A stretch of DNA of 64,000 bases from Mucilaginibacter kameinonensis (GCF_003675385.1 NZ_RCWZ01000004.1:744001-808000), one strand, 5' to 3'; positions 35,453 to 44,365 are shown, counted from the first letter of the stretch. Numbers and translations are program-made. The notes: a model not told the origin generated them from the sequence alone.

Positions 35453-35994
35453 TATTGGATTCCGTATTTAGCTAATAACTCCTGGTATTTAGGCTCATTC
35501 CTGCGGCGCAGGGACTCTGTCTTAACCAGTTCCTGAATATTCATAAAACCATCAATAATTGCCTCCGGCCTTGGCGGGCAGCCTGGTACATAAACATCTA
35601 CCGGGATAACCTCGTCAATACCTTGTAAAACGGAGTAAGTATCAAATATACCACCGCTTGAAGCACAAGCACCAACAGCCATAACCCAACGTGGTTCGGC
35701 CATTTGCAGATATACCTGACGCAGTACTGGGGCCATCTTTTTAGCAATGGTACCCATAACCATCAGCAAATCTGCCTGACGTGGTGAAAAGCTCAAACGC
35801 TCTGCACCAAAACGCGAAAGATCATAGTGAGATGCCATGGTGGCCATAAACTCGATACCGCAGCATGAAGTAGCAAAAGGTAAAGGCCATAATGAATTTG
35901 AGCGAGCTATACCTATTACTTTATCAAGCGAGGTAGCAAAAAACCCGGCGCCTTCAACTCCGGCAGGGGCATCAACTAATTGAATATCACTCAT
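35452..35994 (-). CDS. nuoB: NADH-quinone oxidoreductase subunit B
   Basis: 180 residues. The terminal cluster N2 is bound by LPFATSCCGIEFMA, VGACASSGGIFDTYS and GCPPRPEAI; the tandem CC is the hallmark. It delivers electrons to quinone at the NuoB-NuoD interface. Confidence 0.97.
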   Translation of the reverse strand: MSDIQLVDAPAGVEGAGFFATSLDKVIGIARSNSLWPLPFATSCCGIEFMATMASHYDLSRFGAERLSFSPRQADLLMVMGTIAKKMAPVLRQVYLQMAEPRWVMAVGACASSGGIFDTYSVLQGIDEVIPVDVYVPGCPPRPEAIIDGFMNIQELVKTESLRRRNEPKYQELLAKYGIQ

Positions 35995-36118
35995 TGAACT
36001 AAATTGATAGAGAAAATACTATCTGCTAAATGCAGATAATGAGAGCAAATTTACAATAATAACGATGTAAAATGTACACTACGGGCGTACAGGGGGTATA
36101 TTTAGAATCAATCTAAAT

Positions 36119-36490
36119 TTAATCCCAATCTAAAGCACCCTTTTTTATTACGTAGATAAAACCCAGTAAAAGTGTAGCCATGAAAATGAACATTTCAATA
36201 AGGCCGGTAGTACCTAAAGCCTTGAAATTTACAGCCCATGGGTACATAAATATTACCTCCACATCAAACAACACAAACAGGATAGCTACCAGGAAGTATT
36301 TAATGGAGATTGGTGTACGGGCATTACCCACCACCTCAATACCCGACTCAAACGGGGTCAGCTTATCTTTCGTTTTCCTTTTAGGCCCAATTTTGTGTGT
36401 TACAAACATAGTTGTTACCACAAACCCTAAAGCAACCACCATTTGAAATATGATGGGCAAATAATTAACCGGTAAACTTTGTGCTTCCAT
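36119..36490 (-). CDS. nuoA: NADH-quinone oxidoreductase subunit A
   Basis: 123 residues, three membrane helices. The hallmark PFESGIEVVGNARTPISIKYFLVAILFVLFDVEVIFMYPW is represented by its core FESG and FDVEVIFMYPW. It is the first gene of the operon. The ATG at 36490 lies only a few bases after a perfect -7 box, see the promoter entry. Confidence 0.96.
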   Translation of the reverse strand: MEAQSLPVNYLPIIFQMVVALGFVVTTMFVTHKIGPKRKTKDKLTPFESGIEVVGNARTPISIKYFLVAILFVLFDVEVIFMYPWAVNFKALGTTGLIEMFIFMATLLLGFIYVIKKGALDWD

Positions 36491-36494
36491 GCTG

Positions 36495-36502
36495 CAAATA
36501 TA
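36495..36502 (-). promoter_or_regulatory. -7 box TATATTTG, probable nuo operon promoter
   Basis: Exact match to TAnnTTTG on the minus strand, four bases before the nuoA ATG. The expected start of transcription falls on or next to the ATG, which would give a leaderless mRNA. A clear TTTG -33 box was not found. Confidence 0.45.
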
Positions 36503-36611
36503 CTAATGCCTTAATAATAAAAAAGTGTGTTTTACAAGCTTATCAATCATTTCTGCAATTCATTATTAATCTTGATAGCAAACTGCCGCTCAAAAATCAA
36601 TTCCCAAATCA

Positions 36612-36648
36612 GGCAAACAAAAAAGGCCTCTTTTTCAAGAGGCCTTTT
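36612..36648 (-). terminator. Terminator after the Ton/TPR operon
   Basis: Perfect 12-bp stem AAAAGGCCTCTT (36621-36632) and AAGAGGCCTTTT (36637-36648), loop of four. Reading on the minus strand it is followed by TTTGTTTGCC. It ends the TPR gene transcript about 20 bp after the stop. Confidence 0.88.
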
Positions 36649-36668
36649 CGTATCAGTTTGATATTTTA

Positions 36669-38366
36669 TTACTTTCCTTTTCCAGCACCACCTTTGTGTT
36701 GGAAATAGGCTGCAGCACTTTTATTGGCGGGATCCAACTCACGCGCCTTGGCAAAATTTTCAGAAGCTTTAGCGTCGTCTTTTTCTTTATACTGGTAAAT
36801 AGTACCCAGGTAAGCATAAGCTTCCGCTAAGTTTTTCTTAGTTTTTTCATCTGGGGCACCCTTTGCGTTAACTACTTCAATATACTTTTCGTAGTATGGC
36901 TTCGCATAGCCTGAAATGTTATTACGATCTTTTTCTTTCAGATCATTAACACGTGCACGATATAAGAACGCATCGGCAAACGGGCTTGTAGCAGTTTTAG
37001 CAATAACGTAGCTAAATGCACTGTCAGCGCGGGTTAGTAATGAATCGTTTGGAGCTTTTGTATCGTAACCGTAGTAGTAGCTGATACCCTCATAAAAGTA
37101 GTCGGTCAATTTAACACTATGACCACCTTTAACGGTAACTTCTCTGTAAGCATCACCAGCTTGTGCATATTTCTTTTGGCGGAAATATGATTTAGCTATC
37201 TCAGCATAAACATCGGTTTGAGTGCTATCAAGGGTAAGCGCTTTTTGAAGCGTGATAATACCAACAGAATCCTGGTTAAGGGCGATTTGTAAACGGCCCA
37301 GGTACAAATAATCACGAGGGATAACACGTTTTGGATCGGCTTTCTGGAACCAGGTATTGATAGCGGTTAAGCCGTTTGAGTAATCTTTGTTTTCGTAAGC
37401 CGCATAAGCTAAATAACGGTAAACCCTTGCATTTGTACTTGCTGATTTTGACAGATCAGTAGCTACCTGTTGTAAGGTTTTGTAATCGCCTGCAAGGATC
37501 AGGAAGTCGGCATAACGCATTTGAGACTCTACAGACTGATCTGTTAAGCTCAGGTATTGTTTGTAATGATCAACCGCTTCCTTGATTTTAGCTGAAGCCA
37601 TTTTAGGATCAGTTAAAGACCAACGCAAGTCGGTTTCAGCCCACTCGCGGTAAGCAGGGCCGTAGTTAGCATTGATAGCCAAGGCATCTTTAAACTGTTG
37701 CTCAGAACCGTCAAAGTTGTTAGCGAATTTGTACAATACACCTGTTGCAACTTTAGCTGCAGGGTTTTTAGGATCAAGTGTAGAAGCGTCAGAGTAGTTT
37801 GAGTAAGCTTCGTTGCTTTTCAATACTGAACGGTAAGCATCACCTAAAGCGATAAGCAAATCAACGTCTTTCGCATTGATAGCTTTTCCTTTGGTAAGTA
37901 CAGCGATAGCAGCATCAGCATCGGCAGGGGCTACTTTCTTATCAGTAGTTGTAGGCAATAAATAAGATAAACCTACATAAGTATAAGGTTTTGTATCCTT
38001 AGCAGCTAAAGAAATAGCCTGGTTAAAGTTTGTAGTAGCACCGGCGTTGTCTTTATCTAAACGGGCAACAGCACCTAAACCTGCATAGTTTAATGCTGAT
38101 TTTGGATTTGCAGCAATCCCTTTATTGAAAACGACTTTCGCCGAGTCAGAATAGTCCTGTTTAATGTACACCCAACCCAAGTAAAAGAAGTTTTCGTCTT
38201 TAGTTGGCTGAGTTGTAGTAAGCGTTTTGAGCATCGACTCTGCTTTCTGATATTGTTCGGCGTCAATAGCTTTTTTGGCGTCGGCAAGACTTTGCGCAAA
38301 AACTGATGATGAACCTAAAAATACCAGTCCTAATGAAGCCTTAGCTATTTTACTGATCATTTTCAT
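36669..38366 (-). CDS. TPR-repeat periplasmic protein of the Ton operon
   Basis: 565 residues. A signal peptide (cleavage near VFA-Q, 24/25) is followed by about ten TPR units, for example ENFFYLGWVYIKQDYSDSA, SALNYAGLGAVARLD, AYREWAETDLRW and YAQAGDAYREVTV, ending in a Lys/Gly-rich tail. TPR arrays bind proteins. In Bacteroidota, genes of this kind often close the exbB-exbD-exbD-tonB-pstS operon, so a role in assembling or tuning the Ton complex in the periplasm is an inference. It starts 10 bp after the PstS-like gene. Confidence 0.75.
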   Translation of the reverse strand: MKMISKIAKASLGLVFLGSSSVFAQSLADAKKAIDAEQYQKAESMLKTLTTTQPTKDENFFYLGWVYIKQDYSDSAKVVFNKGIAANPKSALNYAGLGAVARLDKDNAGATTNFNQAISLAAKDTKPYTYVGLSYLLPTTTDKKVAPADADAAIAVLTKGKAINAKDVDLLIALGDAYRSVLKSNEAYSNYSDASTLDPKNPAAKVATGVLYKFANNFDGSEQQFKDALAINANYGPAYREWAETDLRWSLTDPKMASAKIKEAVDHYKQYLSLTDQSVESQMRYADFLILAGDYKTLQQVATDLSKSASTNARVYRYLAYAAYENKDYSNGLTAINTWFQKADPKRVIPRDYLYLGRLQIALNQDSVGIITLQKALTLDSTQTDVYAEIAKSYFRQKKYAQAGDAYREVTVKGGHSVKLTDYFYEGISYYYGYDTKAPNDSLLTRADSAFSYVIAKTATSPFADAFLYRARVNDLKEKDRNNISGYAKPYYEKYIEVVNAKGAPDEKTKKNLAEAYAYLGTIYQYKEKDDAKASENFAKARELDPANKSAAAYFQHKGGAGKGK

Positions 38367-38376
38367 CTTTATTTAG

Positions 38377-39303
38377 TTATAGTTTACTTTTTAAATTTAT
38401 CTCTCTTGGCGGAATTGAATCAGGCAATAAACCTGATTTTAAAATAATTCTCTGCCCCACATCACTTGCTAAGAACGTAACAAATCCGGCCGCTAATCCG
38501 TTCTTACTTGAGCAGTTAACCATATATAAAGTTCTGCTCAAAGGGTACTGTTTTAAGACAAGTGATTCTTGCGAAGGTTTAAAATACTCGCTGGCATACT
38601 GTTTATTGCCTTCGTCTTTAACACCTACAATTTTCACTTTATCAACATAATCAGCGTAAGCTTTTTCCGGATTGTTAAGCCAGCTAAACCCTATAATTCC
38701 CAATGCATCGGGATGCTCACTTACGTATTTAATAACCTCAATATTCGATTTAAGCGCGTAAATGTTTTTCTGCTTAAACTCCTTATTACCAGAGAAATCC
38801 TTCAAATATCTTACCAAACTTGAGTTTGGATTATCAAAAACGATAGTTTTATTTCCGCTACCCTGCCCGTTAAGTTCTTTCTTTAATTGGGCAATTGTTA
38901 TGGTAGTATCATTGGATGCATTGTTCACTACCAATGTAACGGCATCAACCGCAAATGGCACAACTTCAACACTCAACGAACGGCGGGTAATTATATTACG
39001 TTCCGCGGTATCCAGATCACGCGATAATACCGCAACCCTTACACTGTCATTTAACAACATATTTACAGCCTGGTTTTCGGTTTTATAAACAAAAACAGGA
39101 TCGGCGTTGGGGTACCGGCTTCTGTAAACATACTCTTCCTGCCCCATTATAGGCGAAAACGATTCATCGGCCACAAAAGTTGCTTTTCCGGCGTTGAAGC
39201 TATCGGTTGGTACAGACTTTACTTGCTTTTGCTTGCATGCCTGTAAACCGGCTATTGAAGCAACTAAAACCAATACATATACAACCTGTAATTTAATCTT
39301 CAT
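38377..39303 (-). CDS. PstS-like substrate-binding lipoprotein
   Basis: 308 residues. The signal peptide ends in GLQAC, with lipidated Cys23. The body is a type II periplasmic-binding fold: ATFVADESFSPIMGQ, VAVLSRDLDTAE, VPFAVDAVTLVVN, IVFDNPNSSLVRYL, ALGIIGFSWLN and YPLSRTLYMV. This resembles phosphate-binding PstS. No pstCAB is nearby; instead it is in the tonB operon, overlapping the preceding small membrane gene by 11 bases. It may bind phosphate or serve a structural role in the envelope complex; the sequence does not decide. Confidence 0.8.
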   Translation of the reverse strand: MKIKLQVVYVLVLVASIAGLQACKQKQVKSVPTDSFNAGKATFVADESFSPIMGQEEYVYRSRYPNADPVFVYKTENQAVNMLLNDSVRVAVLSRDLDTAERNIITRRSLSVEVVPFAVDAVTLVVNNASNDTTITIAQLKKELNGQGSGNKTIVFDNPNSSLVRYLKDFSGNKEFKQKNIYALKSNIEVIKYVSEHPDALGIIGFSWLNNPEKAYADYVDKVKIVGVKDEGNKQYASEYFKPSQESLVLKQYPLSRTLYMVNCSSKNGLAAGFVTFLASDVGQRIILKSGLLPDSIPPREINLKSKL

Positions 39304-39523
39304 ACTGATCCTTCTTAAACAATCTTGAAAACCTTAAAACCGCGTAACATATAATGAACCCACCGAAAAGTAAACGTTGATAATGTTGCATCTGCAACGG
39401 GAGGGCGTCCCAGAACATGATCATGAGACCTAAAACCACGAAGCAGATAAATGCAGCGGTTCCTAAAATAAGCAAAAACCGCCTTTTGGGCGATTTTTGC
39501 TCTTTATTGTAATTAAATGGCAT
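39293..39523 (-). CDS. Small two-helix membrane protein in the Ton operon
   Basis: 76 residues. Two membrane helices, about 15-36 (RFLLILGTAAFICFVVLGLM) and 47-66 (LLFGGFIICYAVLRF), flanked by Lys/Arg-rich ends. It lies between tonB (4 bp away) and the PstS-like gene, which it overlaps by 11 bases. The tight packing supports a real gene. No family was recognised. Confidence 0.65.
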   Translation of the reverse strand: MPFNYNKEQKSPKRRFLLILGTAAFICFVVLGLMIMFWDALPLQMQHYQRLLFGGFIICYAVLRFSRLFKKDQYED

Positions 39524-39526
39524 TCT

Positions 39527-40357
39527 TTATTCTTCAGATGCTAAAGTAAAGCTGATTGGAACGCTGTACTGTACACGCACCGGACGACCGTTTTGTATAC
39601 CAGGTTTCCATTTTGGTGAATTTTTCAATACACGAACCGCTTCTTCGTCGCAACCGCTGCCGATGCCCCTAACAACTTTAATGTCTGTTAAAGAACCATC
39701 TTTTTCCACAACGAAAGTACAAATTACACGACCTTGTGTATTGTTTTCACGTGCTACAGCCGGATACCTGATGTTTTTGCTCAGGTACTGACCAAATTTC
39801 TCTAAACCGCCGGCAAATTCTGGAACCTGCTCAACCGAAGTAAAGATCTGGTTAGGATCGGCTTCTACCACTTGTTTAACGTCTGAGTTACCTACCGGCT
39901 CATCAATCCTGATGTCGGCGTTAGGATCACCTTTTTGGTCTTTCTGACCTGGATCCGCAACAGCAAGTTCTTTTACTGTTGGTGGATCTTTCTCCTTAAC
40001 CTCGTTATCTGGTTTTACAACCGGAGGAGGGAAACGTACCTGGTCAACCTTCGGTTTTGGTGGTTCAGGTGGCGGCGGAGGTGGTTTTTTGGTTTGGTCA
40101 ACCGGCGGCGGAGGTAACAGAACCACGTCTGTTATCTTCACCTTTTGGTCTTTCTCAGGGATAAGACCTTTGATCTTGTTGATGATAGTAGGCAAAGAAA
40201 CCACAAAAACGAAGAACACAATAGCAAGAATTAAAGCCTTACTTGTATTTTTTGAATTGTCTTTCCTTAGCTCGTAAGCGCCATAGGCCTTGTTACGATT
40301 ACTAAAAACAACGTCGATCCATTCCTGCTTTAGTATGTCTAATTTTGATCCTAACAT
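39527..40357 (-). CDS. tonB: Energy transducer TonB
   Basis: 276 residues. The cytoplasmic start includes a Bacteroidota signature VFSNRNKAYGAYELRKD, then a single membrane helix (about 40-60), a proline-rich spacer (LLPPPPVDQTKKPPPPPPEP) crossing the periplasm, and a C-terminal TonB domain (about 190-276) with GRVICTFVVEKDGSLTDIKV and AVRVLKNSPKWKPG. It couples the proton motive force from ExbBD to SusC-type receptors such as that at 15.3-18.5 kb. Confidence 0.95.
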   Translation of the reverse strand: MLGSKLDILKQEWIDVVFSNRNKAYGAYELRKDNSKNTSKALILAIVFFVFVVSLPTIINKIKGLIPEKDQKVKITDVVLLPPPPVDQTKKPPPPPPEPPKPKVDQVRFPPPVVKPDNEVKEKDPPTVKELAVADPGQKDQKGDPNADIRIDEPVGNSDVKQVVEADPNQIFTSVEQVPEFAGGLEKFGQYLSKNIRYPAVARENNTQGRVICTFVVEKDGSLTDIKVVRGIGSGCDEEAVRVLKNSPKWKPGIQNGRPVRVQYSVPISFTLASEE

Positions 40358-40397
40358 CTGTTAAGGCTTTAATGGAAATTAATAACGTTATTTAATA

Positions 40398-40943
40398 CTA
40401 TTTATTATCGTTGTACAGGCCGTCTTTCTTCAACAGGTCAATCTCCGGTTGAGATATATCAACAATACCATAACTTTGAATATTGGCAATGTTGATTTCG
40501 TCAAGCGTGCTCACCATATTTCTATATTTCGACTTATCGCTTGGTTTAATAACAACAAACATAAATTTGCCTGTTTTTTGCTGTACTTCTTTGCTTTTTT
40601 CAATTAACGTTTTACGTAATCCATCCGGACCGAAATTGTCAATTGTTGGCGGAGTTTTTCCTGGTTCACCGATATACCACTCCAATTTGTCGTCGCTGCC
40701 CAATAAAATGGTCATTGAACGTGAAGCGGCAATATCCATCTGATCCTTCGTTTTCTCATCTTTATCAGGCATGGCCAAGTCCATCGCTTTTGCTTTCGCA
40801 AGCGTAGTGGTCATGATGAAGAAGGTGATCAACAAGAAAGCCAAATCCACCATCGCGGTTAAATCTACACGGGTTGATTGCTTTTTACTGCGAACCTTCC
40901 CGCCTTTGTGTTTGCCTCCCCCGGAGGTATCTAATTCTGCCAT
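40398..40943 (-). CDS. exbD: ExbD/TolR family biopolymer transport protein (second copy)
   Basis: 181 residues. A short cytoplasmic start, one helix with the key Asp (RVDLTAMVDLAFLLITFFIM), and a periplasmic domain. It forms the stator core with ExbB. Two ExbD proteins in a row are common in Bacteroidota. It lies 6 bp after the first exbD. Confidence 0.92.
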   Translation of the reverse strand: MAELDTSGGGKHKGGKVRSKKQSTRVDLTAMVDLAFLLITFFIMTTTLAKAKAMDLAMPDKDEKTKDQMDIAASRSMTILLGSDDKLEWYIGEPGKTPPTIDNFGPDGLRKTLIEKSKEVQQKTGKFMFVVIKPSDKSKYRNMVSTLDEINIANIQSYGIVDISQPEIDLLKKDGLYNDNK

Positions 40944-40949
40944 GATCTT

Positions 40950-41573
40950 TTATTTTTTAGCAGCACCACCGGCACTACCCAAATCCGTAATTAAACTAAA
41001 CTTGTTAACTTTTTGCTTTTGCAAAATACCGATAACATCCTTAATAACCGGATATTCTTCTTTGCTATCACCTTTAATAGCTAAACGAAGCTCCTTGTTA
41101 TGTAAAGCTTTTGTAGCTATACGGGCCTGGCGGATCCAGTTAGTTAACTCACCTGATACAGAATCACGAGGTATACCCGGTTGGGCAAACTTCTTTTGCT
41201 GATCAGCAGTCAAAGCAATAAATTGCTTTAATTGGCTCATTGGCACGCCAAATGAAGTGATGGTAGAAAACCTTGTTTGCTCCTCAGGAGTAAAGGTCAT
41301 GTGATAAATTGAACCCATTTGGTTCAATGTTTCCTTACGGATATCAACACCTTCAACACCGAAGAATGCTTTTTGAGCACCTACAGATATTGTAGCAAAG
41401 TCAGATTCAGGTACCGGCTGCTGGATTGAAGATTTTGGTATATCAATAGGTACCGGATCTTCGGTTTTTACTTTTGCAGTTAATATAAAGAAAGTAAGCA
41501 ACAGGAACGCCACGTCGCACATAGCGGTCATGTCAATTGCGGTGCTCTTTCTTGGGACTTTTATCCTTGCCAT
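40950..41573 (-). CDS. exbD: ExbD/TolR family biopolymer transport protein (first copy)
   Basis: 207 residues. The helix is STAIDMTAMCDVAFLLLTFF, with the critical Asp of the D(V/L)AFLL motif. The periplasmic domain is slightly longer than in the second copy. Divergence between the two copies suggests they pair in a heteromer. Confidence 0.92.
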   Translation of the reverse strand: MARIKVPRKSTAIDMTAMCDVAFLLLTFFILTAKVKTEDPVPIDIPKSSIQQPVPESDFATISVGAQKAFFGVEGVDIRKETLNQMGSIYHMTFTPEEQTRFSTITSFGVPMSQLKQFIALTADQQKKFAQPGIPRDSVSGELTNWIRQARIATKALHNKELRLAIKGDSKEEYPVIKDVIGILQKQKVNKFSLITDLGSAGGAAKK

Positions 41574-41661
41574 GTTAAATTTCTTAAAAATATATAGTGT
41601 TTCAGTATTAACTATTTTGCCCCTAACTTATTGTGCATGAGGCATAAGCACTACTATATTT

Positions 41662-42498
41662 TTATTTGTTTTTGTGCGATGCTGCAAATGTTTGAACGAT
41701 GCTGAAACCAGTTTCGTCGATAGCATAAGTCAATTTATCAATTTTTGATGTAAACACGTTGTACATGATAATTGAGATAGCTGAAGTACTGATACCGAAT
41801 GCAGTGTTGATCAAAGCTTCAGAGATGTGTGAAGAAAGTTCAACCTGGTTAGGTACACCTGCTGTTGCTAATGAAGAGAACGCACCGATCATACCCACAA
41901 CCGTACCTAATAGACCGGTTAATGTACCGATAGATACTAATGTAGCGATGATAGTTAAGTTTTGCTCAAGCATTGGCATTTCCAAAGCTGTAGCTTCTTC
42001 GATATCTTTTTGGATAGCTAAAGTTTTTTGATCTACGTCAAGGTTTGGTTCAGCTTCCATTTCACCATATTTTTTCAATGCTGATTTGATAACGTTCGCA
42101 ACAGAACCTTTTTGTTTGTCGCACTCTGCAGAAGCACCTGCAATGTTACCAGCATTTAAAAGAGCTTGAATTTTCCTTACAAAGCCATCAACACTACCAG
42201 TACCAGAAGCTTTACCGATAACTACGAAGCGCTCGATTGAGAAAACGATAACCATTAATAAAAATGACATGATCAAAGGTACAATTACACCACCTTTGTG
42301 GATTGTGCCGAAGATATCAGAAGGGTATCCGTTAACTACGTCGCCGCCTTTGAAGTGGCTTGGATCACCAAGGACGAAAACGAATATGCAAATAGCTACT
42401 GCCAGACAGATTGGAATAGTTAAAGAAGCAAACATGCCCGATGCACTTGAGCTTTCTTTCTTAACAGGAGTAGTTGGTTTTGTTGGTGCGTTTGCCAT
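41662..42498 (-). CDS. exbB: ExbB/TolQ/MotA-family proton channel protein
   Basis: 278 residues. An N-terminal extension precedes three membrane helices (about 25-45, 75-97 and 165-250). The core has LLGTVVGMIGAFSSLATAG with LVSIGTLTGLLGTVVGM, the MotA/TolQ/ExbB signature, and EALINTAFGISTSAISI. It is the first gene of the operon and the pentameric part of the Ton motor. Confidence 0.95.
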   Translation of the reverse strand: MANAPTKPTTPVKKESSSASGMFASLTIPICLAVAICIFVFVLGDPSHFKGGDVVNGYPSDIFGTIHKGGVIVPLIMSFLLMVIVFSIERFVVIGKASGTGSVDGFVRKIQALLNAGNIAGASAECDKQKGSVANVIKSALKKYGEMEAEPNLDVDQKTLAIQKDIEEATALEMPMLEQNLTIIATLVSIGTLTGLLGTVVGMIGAFSSLATAGVPNQVELSSHISEALINTAFGISTSAISIIMYNVFTSKIDKLTYAIDETGFSIVQTFAASHKNK

Positions 42499-42926
42499 TA
42501 CTTTTGAATTTTTAGTTTTTGTTTTTGTTTATTTTATAAGTTAGTTAAAATGCGCTGTTTGTTGGGAATAACAAAAATAGAATTTTATTGAATTAAAAAA
42601 ACCATTTATGTTATTCTTTACAATTTTTTAATACAGAATATCATTCTGTGTATTGTTGGTGTTTATAAACGCAACAATACAAATTTATTGTGTGTTACCA
42701 ACACAATTATTTGCAATGAAAACCATTTTTTTTAAAAATAGCAAGTGATAACATATAAAATTTGTGTTACCAAGCTAAAATCGGGCATTTTTTTTCAAAG
42801 TTGCTAAAACGTAGCCGGTATATTTAACTACGATGCAAGCTTTGTAACACATAGTTTTACCTTTTGTTTAAAAATGCGGCTTCCAAATAATTCTGTTAAA
42901 CTACGGTTTATAATGTTTATTTAATG
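42499..42926. other. 428 bp AT-rich region upstream of exbB
   Basis: No gene. It holds the probable exbB promoter, and at 42633-42649 a 7-bp inverted repeat ACAGAAT-atc-ATTCTGT, a possible operator. The motif TGTGTTACCAA appears twice (around 42692 and 42763), with further inverted partners nearby. Confidence 0.5.
42572..42579 (-). promoter_or_regulatory. -7 box TATTTTTG, probable exbB operon promoter
   Basis: Exact TAnnTTTG match on the minus strand, about 70 nt before the exbB ATG. The position of the -33 box reads TTTT rather than TTTG. The upstream region has an inverted repeat. Confidence 0.45.
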
Positions 42927-43262
42927 TTATCCGCCCGCTTTTTTGGCTTTATAGCCGTCGGTTTGGAGTAAAGTTAACACTTTGTCCCTAAAATCACCCT
43001 GAATCAGGATCTCGCCATCCTTAACTGAACCGCCAACTCCGCATTTAGATTTTAGCTTTTTCCCAACCGCCTCCAGATCGGCATCGGCCCCTATAAAACC
43101 GCTGACACGCGTAACCAGCTTGCTGCCACCTTTACGATCAAGGTATATTTTAAGGTTTTGTTGCTGTGGTGGTAATGTTTCGGCATCCCCTCCCCCATTT
43201 TCCTGGTATTGAAAATCAGGGTCGGTTGAGTAAACTACGCCTGTAAAATTTTTCTTTGCCAT
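42927..43262 (-). CDS. SUI1/YciH-type translation initiation factor
   Basis: 111 residues, a eIF1/SUI1 domain: IYLDRKGGSKLVTRVSGFIG, LKSKCGVGGSVKDGEILIQG and DFRDKVLTLLQTDGY, as in E. coli YciH. It is expected to act on initiation-codon fidelity at the 30S subunit. It overlaps or abuts the lipid kinase (5 bp away) on the same strand. Confidence 0.92.
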   Translation of the reverse strand: MAKKNFTGVVYSTDPDFQYQENGGGDAETLPPQQQNLKIYLDRKGGSKLVTRVSGFIGADADLEAVGKKLKSKCGVGGSVKDGEILIQGDFRDKVLTLLQTDGYKAKKAGG

Positions 43263-43266
43263 ACTA

Positions 43267-44154
43267 TCAATTTTTAAATGTGTGGCCTACTATTACTTTT
43301 AACGACTCCGGCAGTATATTAATATCTATACCCGTACCCGCCATCTGCGGTTCGCCATCCAGGTGGATGGGGCCGGTATGTTCTCTTTTTATCAGGATCT
43401 GCTTTCCGCGAATGATCTTCACGTATTTTGAACTTTCGGTTGCTTTGATCAGCATACGCAAACTCATTTCCGGGAACCTCCACAACGGGAAAGGCTTAAT
43501 CACACACACATCCAGCAAACCATCCTGCAGGCTTGCCTTAGGCGAGATATGCACATTATTGCCATATTGCGATGAATTGGCTATACTCAACATAAACGCC
43601 TTATAATCATATTTCTCGCCGTCGATATCCAGGTGATAGTTTTGCGGCTGATAGCCAACCACCTCTTTTATAGATGATTTAATATAACTGATAAAACCAC
43701 GCTTTTTACCATGCGAAAAAATCTCGCTGATATGGGCATCAAAACCCATACCTGCCATGTTAAAAAACGCCTGCCCGTTAACCCTGGCCGAATCAATAAC
43801 TTCCATCCGGCCTGTTGCCAGGTTTTTAATAGCCTCCTTGGTATCCATCGGAATGCCCAAAAACCTTGCAAGCCCGTTGCCCGAGCCAAAAGGTACTATA
43901 CCAAGCGAGGTATCGGTACCCACAATGGCCGATGCCACCTCATTAACTGTACCATCGCCGCCAACTGCCACTACGGTATCAAACTTACCAACTGCTTCTG
44001 ACGCGATAACCCTTGCATGTGCCACGCCGTCGCTAAAAGCTATAACCGGCTCCATAACAGTAGCATCAATTGTATCCTTGATCAGTTCGGGCACCCCGTC
44101 CTTCTTCTTCCCGCCCGAAATTGGGTTTATTATAAATAACGCTTTCCGTTTCAA
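43267..44154 (-). CDS. Diacylglycerol/lipid kinase family protein (YegS/BmrU type)
   Basis: 295 residues. FIINPISGGKK at the start and VVAVGGDGTVNEVASAIVGT give the ATP-binding loop of the DAGK catalytic fold; GIVPFGSGNGLARFLGIP, MAGMGFDAHISEIF, and a C-terminal HLDGEPQMAGTGIDINI complete it. It probably phosphorylates a lipid alcohol such as diacylglycerol. Upstream of metK but divergent from it. Confidence 0.92.
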   Translation of the reverse strand: MKRKALFIINPISGGKKKDGVPELIKDTIDATVMEPVIAFSDGVAHARVIASEAVGKFDTVVAVGGDGTVNEVASAIVGTDTSLGIVPFGSGNGLARFLGIPMDTKEAIKNLATGRMEVIDSARVNGQAFFNMAGMGFDAHISEIFSHGKKRGFISYIKSSIKEVVGYQPQNYHLDIDGEKYDYKAFMLSIANSSQYGNNVHISPKASLQDGLLDVCVIKPFPLWRFPEMSLRMLIKATESSKYVKIIRGKQILIKREHTGPIHLDGEPQMAGTGIDINILPESLKVIVGHTFKN

Positions 44155-44230
44155 CTATATATATTATTTCAATCGCCAAAAGTAAATGTATTTTCGGCTT
44201 TGTGAAATTTGTTTTATTTTTACCGCCCGA

Positions 44231-44303
44231 ATGTGGACTGATTTAATGCTCCTTTTACGATGGGGCCGGATTGCAACCACGTAAAAAAGTGCTAAAACCA
44301 TGC
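44231..44303 (+). ncRNA. SAM-II riboswitch (metK leader)
   Basis: The leader has the hallmarks of the SAM-II (SAM-alpha) aptamer. P1 is ATGTGG (44231-44236) with CCACGT (44277-44282), one G-U pair. The P1 loop carries the invariant CTGATTTAA and GGATTGCAA stretches, and an inserted hairpin GCTCC (44248-44252) / GGGGC (44262-44266). The 3' flank is GTAAAAAAGTGCTAAAACC, with the conserved GCTAAA. The element reads most like the SAM-bound class seen in Bacteroidota and alphaproteobacteria and fits the gene, S-adenosylmethionine synthetase. High SAM would repress. An ATG follows directly at 44300. Confidence 0.8.
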
Positions 44304-44365
44304 TTCTTTTTACCGCTCAATCCGTAATAAAGCCCTCCCACTCGATTTTAATTTTACTTATTTAA
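44300..44365 (+). CDS. Possible 21-residue leader peptide between the riboswitch and metK
   Basis: The frame opens with ATG immediately after the GCTAAAACC end of the aptamer and stops five bases before the metK start. SAM-II riboswitches normally regulate the start codon directly behind them, so this small frame could be the controlled one with metK translationally coupled. It may equally be chance. Confidence 0.35.
   Translation: MLLFTAQSVIKPSHSILILLI

Noticed and set aside
38377..39303. Complete phosphate ABC transporter
   Set aside because: Only the binding-protein-like gene is present; the neighbours are Ton system genes.
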